From contig JAFAWL010000026.1 in NCBI GenBank assembly GCA_019241805.1, positions 1-18,085 of the forward strand: a stretch of 18,085 nucleotides of DNA, given 5' to 3'. This DNA comes from Actinomycetota bacterium. Its GTDB lineage: Bacteria; Actinomycetota; Actinomycetes; Mycobacteriales; Jatrophihabitantaceae. The position numbers were made by a program, and so were the translations under genes. The notes beneath the pieces were generated by a model. It saw nothing but the letters and a program-made list of their open reading frames with translations, did no database searches and was not told the origin of the DNA. Of the stretch, positions 13,987 to 18,085 are shown in pieces (within the stretch, counting starts at the first letter, position 1; every line of letters starts with the position of its first letter).

Positions 13987-16184
13987 GCACGCTTGCCCCT
14001 TCGCTGTCGAGTGATGCCTACGCAGCGCCCCCGTCCGCGCCGAGCGAACCCAGTCCGCCGGCAAGGCGATTCGGACGGGAACGCCTGGCCTTCGCCGGGC
14101 TGCTCGTCGCGACCGCTGTGCTCTACATCTGGGGACTGGGCGCCTCGGGCTACGCCAACGAGTTCTACGCCGCGGCCGTGCAGGCCGGCACCAAGAGCTG
14201 GAAGGCGTTCCTGTTCGGGTCGTTCGACTCGTCGAACTTCATCACGGTCGACAAGCCACCGGCCTCCCTGTGGGCGATGGAGATCTCCGGCCGGATCTTC
14301 GGCTTCAACTCGTGGTCGATGCTGGTGCCGCAGGCTCTGGAAGGCGTGGCGTCGGTAGCGCTGCTCTACGCGGCGGTGCGTCGCTGGTTCGGCTCCGTCG
14401 CAGGCTTCATCGCCGGCGCCGCACTCGCGCTCACACCCGTCGCCGTGCTGATGTTCCGGTTCAACAACCCGGACGCGCTGATGACGTTGTTGATTGTCGC
14501 CGCCGCGTACTGTGTGGTCCGGGCGTTAGAACGGGCCGGTACGCGCTGGTTGCTACTGGCGGGGTTGATCCTGGGATTCTCCTTCCTGGCCAAGGGATTG
14601 CAGCCGTTCACGGTGATTCCGGCCCTGCTCGTCGCCTATATGGTCGCCGCGCCGACCGGCATCGGGCGCCGCATCTGGCAGGTCCTGGCCGCCGGCGGTG
14701 CCTTGCTGGTGGGTGCTGGCTGGTGGCTGCTGGTCGTGGCCTTGTGGCCCGCGTCCGATCGCCCCTACATCGGTGGGTCGACCAACAACAGTGCGCTCGA
14801 TCTGGCCTTCGGGTACAACGGGTTCGGCCGCATCACCGGCTCGGAAAACGGTCCGGGCGGTGGGGGCGGAGCGAACTTCAGCGGAGCGACCGGAATCGGG
14901 CGGCTGTTCAACTCGCTCAACGGGGGCCAGATCGCGTGGCTCATACCCACCGCATTGCTCGCCTTGGTGGCGCTGATCGTGGTCGCCGGACACGCCCCGC
15001 GGACCGACCGAACTCGGGCGGCCGCGATCATCTGGGGCGGTTGGCTCTTGGTGACCGGGGCCGTGCTCAGCTTCGCCAGCGGCATCATCCACACCTACTA
15101 CTCGGTGGAGCTCGCACCGGCGATCGCAGCGTTGGTCGGCATCGGGGGCGTCATGCTCTGGCGTCGGCGTGAGCCGCTCGCGCGCACGGCCATCGCCGTG
15201 ACGGTCGCCGTGACGGCGCTCTGGAGCTTTGAACTGCTGCGTCGCGCCCCGTCGTGGCACCCGTGGCTCGCCTGGCTGATTCTCGTGGCCGCCGGGATCG
15301 CCGTGCTGGCCTTGGTGGTGCCCTTGAGCGTGGCCGCACGCACCGGCATCGTCGCGGCCACGGCTTCGGCTATCGCCGTCGGAGGTGGTTCGGCGGCCTA
15401 CGCCCTCGACACCGCCGCCACTGCCCACACCGGTAGCACTCCGTCGGCCGGACCGACCGTGAGTGGCGGTTTCGGCGGACCCGGTGGGGGCGCCGGTGGT
15501 GGTCGCGGATTCGGTGGCCCGCCGGGTGGCGGTTCCAGCGGTGCTGGTCCCGGTGGAGGCTTCGGCGGTCCGGGCGGTTTCGGTGGCGGCTCGTCCTCCG
15601 GCAGCAGCTCTGGCAGCAGCTCGGGGTCGAGCTCCGGCTCCGGCTCTGGTGCTCCTGGTGGCTTCGCACCGGGCTCGGGTTCGACGGGTTCCAAGGGCAC
15701 CAACGGTTCTACGGGCTCGAGCGGCTCGACGGGCGAGCAGGCCGGCGGCGCTCCGACCGGCGGGGCTGCGAGCGGCGGGGCTGCGAGCGGCGGGGCTGTG
15801 ACCGGCGCCCAATCAGGCGGCTTCGGCAGCGGAGGCCAGACGGCCAATTCGGCGCTGGTGAAATTGCTCGAAGGCACGTCTACGACCTGGGCGGCGGCGA
15901 CGATCGGATCCCAGAACGCCGCGCCGCTGGAGCTCGCGAGCAACAAGGCGATCATGGCCATCGGTGGTTTCACCGGAAGCGATCCCTCGATAACCCTGGC
16001 CCAGTTCGAGAAACTCGTGCAGCAGGGCAAGATCCGCTATTTCATCGCCGGCGGCGGCGCTGGTGGCGGTCGCGGGGGCGGATCGAGTGGCACCAGTCAG
16101 ATCACCAGCTGGGTCAGCTCGCACTTCTCTTCCACGACCGTCGGCGGAACGACTGTCTACGACCTGAGCAAGGCGACATCATGA
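13983..16184 (+). CDS. GT39-type (ArnT/YkcB-like) membrane glycosyltransferase, first copy
   Basis: This is a protein of 733 residues. About 11-13 membrane helices occupy residues ~35-480. Conserved loop signatures are YANEFYAAAVQAG, SNFITVDKPPASLW, FRFNNPDALM, RPYIGGSTNNS, FGYNGFGRI and the late FASGIIHTYY. These belong to the polyprenyl-phosphate-sugar-dependent transferases of the ArnT/PMT-like superfamily, which act on the outer face of the membrane. After the last helix comes a Gly/Ser-rich, probably disordered stretch (~490-620) and then a compact domain (~621-733) with WAAATIGSQNAAPLEL, IMAIGGFTGSDPSITL and IRYFIAGG, itself broken by another Gly patch. The same tail layout occurs in the following paralogue. 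It probably receives lipid-linked sugar from the GT2-GtrA protein; the acceptor is unknown. It overlaps both neighbours by ATGA. Confidence 0.88.
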   Translation: MSTLAPSLSSDAYAAPPSAPSEPSPPARRFGRERLAFAGLLVATAVLYIWGLGASGYANEFYAAAVQAGTKSWKAFLFGSFDSSNFITVDKPPASLWAMEISGRIFGFNSWSMLVPQALEGVASVALLYAAVRRWFGSVAGFIAGAALALTPVAVLMFRFNNPDALMTLLIVAAAYCVVRALERAGTRWLLLAGLILGFSFLAKGLQPFTVIPALLVAYMVAAPTGIGRRIWQVLAAGGALLVGAGWWLLVVALWPASDRPYIGGSTNNSALDLAFGYNGFGRITGSENGPGGGGGANFSGATGIGRLFNSLNGGQIAWLIPTALLALVALIVVAGHAPRTDRTRAAAIIWGGWLLVTGAVLSFASGIIHTYYSVELAPAIAALVGIGGVMLWRRREPLARTAIAVTVAVTALWSFELLRRAPSWHPWLAWLILVAAGIAVLALVVPLSVAARTGIVAATASAIAVGGGSAAYALDTAATAHTGSTPSAGPTVSGGFGGPGGGAGGGRGFGGPPGGGSSGAGPGGGFGGPGGFGGGSSSGSSSGSSSGSSSGSGSGAPGGFAPGSGSTGSKGTNGSTGSSGSTGEQAGGAPTGGAASGGAASGGAVTGAQSGGFGSGGQTANSALVKLLEGTSTTWAAATIGSQNAAPLELASNKAIMAIGGFTGSDPSITLAQFEKLVQQGKIRYFIAGGGAGGGRGGGSSGTSQITSWVSSHFSSTTVGGTTVYDLSKATS
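15759..15803 (+). repeat. Three 15-base units in the Gly-rich tail of the first GT39 gene
   Basis: GGCGGGGCTGCGAGC occurs at 15759-15773 and 15774-15788, and as GGCGGGGCTGTGACC at 15789-15803. The units encode GGAAS, GGAAS and GGAVT and lie in the disordered linker, so copy-number change would only alter its length. Confidence 0.85.
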
Positions 16185-18085
16185 CCGCGACCCTCGACCC
16201 GGCGCTCGGCGATGAGGTGGCCCTCGGGCCACCGTCGCCGGTGCGTCGGTCTCGACCGCGGCTGACCCCGGAGCGCGGCGGCCTGTTCGCCCTGCTCGCC
16301 GGTACGGCCTTGCTCTATCTGGTCGGCTTGTCCGCGTCGGGCTGGGCCAACCAGTTCTACGCGGCGGCGTCCGAGGCGGGCAGTAGGAGCTGGAAGGCCT
16401 TCCTGTTCGGATCACTCGACACGTCGAACTTCATCACGGTCGACAAGCCCCCGGCCTCGTTGTGGGTGATGGACGCCTCGATGCGTTTGTTCGGCGTCAA
16501 CTCCTGGTCGCTGCTCGTACCGCAGGCATTGGAGGGAGTCGCCGCGGTCGCCCTGCTGTACGCCGCAGTGCGGCGAGTTTCGACTCCTACCGCGGGGCTG
16601 TTGGCCGGGGCGATCCTAGCCACGACGCCGGTAGCCACGCTGATGTTCCGCTATGACAACCCGGACGCGCTGCTCGTGCTCATCATGACCGCCGCGGCGT
16701 ATGCCACCGTGCGAGCGGTCGAAGCCGCGCGTGGCCGATGGCTCGTGCTGGCGGGCGCGTTGCTCGGATTCGCCTTCCTCACCAAGATGTTGCAAGGACT
16801 GCTCGTCGTTCCTGCCTTCGGCATCGCCTACTTGGTCGCCGCGCCGACCGGTCTGGGCCGCCGGATTCGGCACGTGCTCGCTGCCCTTGCGACGATGGTC
16901 GTTGCCGCTGGCTGGTGGGTCGCGTTGGTCGAGCTCTGGCCGGCCGGCTCACGCCCGTACATCGGCGGGTCCAATCACAACAGCATCCTGGAGTTGACCT
17001 TCGGCTACAACGGCTTCGGGCGGCTCGACGGATCGAGCAATAACGGCAACGTATCCGGAGGAACCGGTGGATTCTCCTCGGGCCAGACCGGTCTGACCCG
17101 GCTGTTCGGCAGTGAGATGGGCTCGCAGATCAGCTGGCTCGTGCCCGCCGCTCTCGTCGCCGTCGCCGCCTTGCTCTGGCTCACGGCCGGGCGTGCACGG
17201 ACGGATGGGCTGCGGGCGAGCGTGCTCATCTGGGGCGGCTGGCTCGTCGTCACCGGACTGGTAGTCAGCTTCGCCAGCGGCATCATCCATCCCTACTACA
17301 CGGTGGCCCTGGCCCCGGCCCTCGCGGCAGTGGTCGCCCTCGGAGTCGTCGAACTGTGGCGGCGCCGTGCCAGCGAAGCAGCGCGCTACGTGCTGGGTGT
17401 CGTCATCGCTGCGGGCGCCTGGTGGTCGTTCGAGTTGCTGGGGCGATCCTCCTGGCAACCTTGGCTGCGTTGGCTGGTGCTCATCGCCGGTGCCGGCGCG
17501 CTCTGCATCGCGTTGATGCCGCCGAGCGTCATGCGTCGCGCCGCGATGTTGGCCGTACCGCTCGTCGGGCTGACCCTGCTGGCCGGCCCGACGGCCTACG
17601 CGCTGCAGACCGCCTCCACCGCGCACACCGGCGCCGTTCCCTCGGCCGGCCCTACCGTCACGGGCGGCTTCGGCGGACCCGGCGGCGCACCGGGCGGTGG
17701 TCGTGGGTTCGGCGCACCTGGTGGCGGCCCGGGAACGACCGGCAGTACAGGGAACACGGTGCCCACTGGCAATGCAGCGACCACCGGCAACGCCGGGACC
17801 ACCGGGACCAACAATGGCGCTCCGGCCGGAGGCGGACCGGGCCAGGGCACTGTGGCCGGCGGCTTCGGCGGTTTCGGCGGCCGAGGCGGTGGCGGCGCGG
17901 GCGGACTCGGCGGAGCGAGCACGGTGAGCAGCCAACTGGTCAGCGCGCTCACCGCGAACAGTTCGCGCTACGAATGGGTCGCCGCCACCACCGGTGACAA
18001 CGAGGCGGCCTCGCTCGAACTGGCAACCGGGAAGTCCGTAATGGCGCTCGGCGGATACAACGGGACCGACCCGGCGATATCACTG
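16181..18085 (+). CDS. GT39-type membrane glycosyltransferase, second copy (3' end outside window)
   Basis: The frame is open for 635 codons from ATG 16181 to the window edge. It is a paralogue of the preceding gene along its whole visible length: ANQFYAAASEAG, SNFITVDKPPASLWVM, FRYDNPDALL, RPYIGGSNHNS, FGYNGFGRL, FASGIIHPYY, then a shorter Gly-rich linker (~residues 492-580) and the start of the C-terminal domain (WVAATTGDNEAASLEL, VMALGGYNGTDPAISL). Probably 60-100 residues are missing. Differences from copy 1 are Q for E in the first loop (ANQ versus ANE) and D for N in the NNPD motif. The first-loop position also appears variable in actinobacterial relatives as I recall them. The start overlaps the upstream stop (ATGA). 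The two copies may use different acceptors or sugars. Confidence 0.88.
   Translation, partial: MTATLDPALGDEVALGPPSPVRRSRPRLTPERGGLFALLAGTALLYLVGLSASGWANQFYAAASEAGSRSWKAFLFGSLDTSNFITVDKPPASLWVMDASMRLFGVNSWSLLVPQALEGVAAVALLYAAVRRVSTPTAGLLAGAILATTPVATLMFRYDNPDALLVLIMTAAAYATVRAVEAARGRWLVLAGALLGFAFLTKMLQGLLVVPAFGIAYLVAAPTGLGRRIRHVLAALATMVVAAGWWVALVELWPAGSRPYIGGSNHNSILELTFGYNGFGRLDGSSNNGNVSGGTGGFSSGQTGLTRLFGSEMGSQISWLVPAALVAVAALLWLTAGRARTDGLRASVLIWGGWLVVTGLVVSFASGIIHPYYTVALAPALAAVVALGVVELWRRRASEAARYVLGVVIAAGAWWSFELLGRSSWQPWLRWLVLIAGAGALCIALMPPSVMRRAAMLAVPLVGLTLLAGPTAYALQTASTAHTGAVPSAGPTVTGGFGGPGGAPGGGRGFGAPGGGPGTTGSTGNTVPTGNAATTGNAGTTGTNNGAPAGGGPGQGTVAGGFGGFGGRGGGGAGGLGGASTVSSQLVSALTANSSRYEWVAATTGDNEAASLELATGKSVMALGGYNGTDPAISL

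Noticed and set aside
12400..14064. Minus-strand open frame of 554 codons across the ferredoxin and GT2-GtrA genes
   Set aside because: It is a shadow of the + strand genes, Gly/Gln/Asp/Arg-rich without motifs, and crosses gene boundaries that are fixed by overlaps.
15460..16130. Gly-rich GGFGG tracts as a PE_PGRS-like protein or as a CRISPR-like repeat
   Set aside because: They continue in frame from a polytopic GT39 enzyme and lead into a conserved C-terminal domain. There are no PE motif, spacers or regular direct repeats.

Overview
This is a high-GC actinobacterial chromosome window. The composition, GTG/TTG starts, a class E sortase (LAXTG-type) sorting signal, futalosine-pathway menaquinone genes and a GT39 glycosyltransferase with a Gly-rich tail all fit Actinomycetes. 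I cannot name a genus. There are no tRNAs, rRNAs, insertion sequences or CRISPR arrays. Coding density is very high and no gene-free stretch reaches 300 bases.

Left part (1-6712). The 3' end of a secreted DUF4232 protein gene (+) converges on a UbiA-type prenyltransferase (mqnP-like, -). Next comes a 1184-residue sortase-anchored surface protein (+, 1583-5137) with an N-terminal adhesin-like region and six copies of a ~125-residue domain. A strong hairpin follows, then a UbiD-type decarboxylase (mqnL-like, -). The prenyltransferase and decarboxylase act together in menaquinone synthesis and are often neighbours. Here the surface gene lies between them in the opposite orientation.

Middle part (6831-9214). 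A small membrane protein with a PLDc_N-type domain is followed, 6 bases later, by an OmpR-family response regulator and a HAMP-containing sensor histidine kinase that overlap by one base.

Right part (9294-18085, runs off the window). Eight genes on the + strand form an unbroken chain in which every junction is an ATGA or TGATG overlap. In order they encode a Ser-rich membrane-anchored or exported protein, an ApbE-type FAD:protein FMN transferase, a four-histidine ferric-reductase-like membrane protein, a NuoF/SLBB-like flavoprotein, a small [3Fe-4S]-type ferredoxin, a GT2 glycosyltransferase fused to a GtrA domain, and two consecutive GT39 (ArnT/YkcB-like) glycosyltransferases with Gly-rich tails. 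The first five look like an electron route from cytoplasmic NAD(P)H through flavin and Fe-S carriers and membrane haem to the cell exterior. The last three look like a polyprenyl-phosphate-sugar pathway that glycosylates something outside the membrane. The two-component system just upstream is the obvious candidate regulator.

The most interesting points are the fully overlapped redox plus glycosylation operon; the absence of the FMN-binding acceptor expected beside ApbE, with a Ser-rich protein carrying an SGAST motif in its place; a NuoF-like protein missing one cluster cysteine; short in-frame tandem repeats in four genes of the same operon; and the mosaic repeats of the surface protein.
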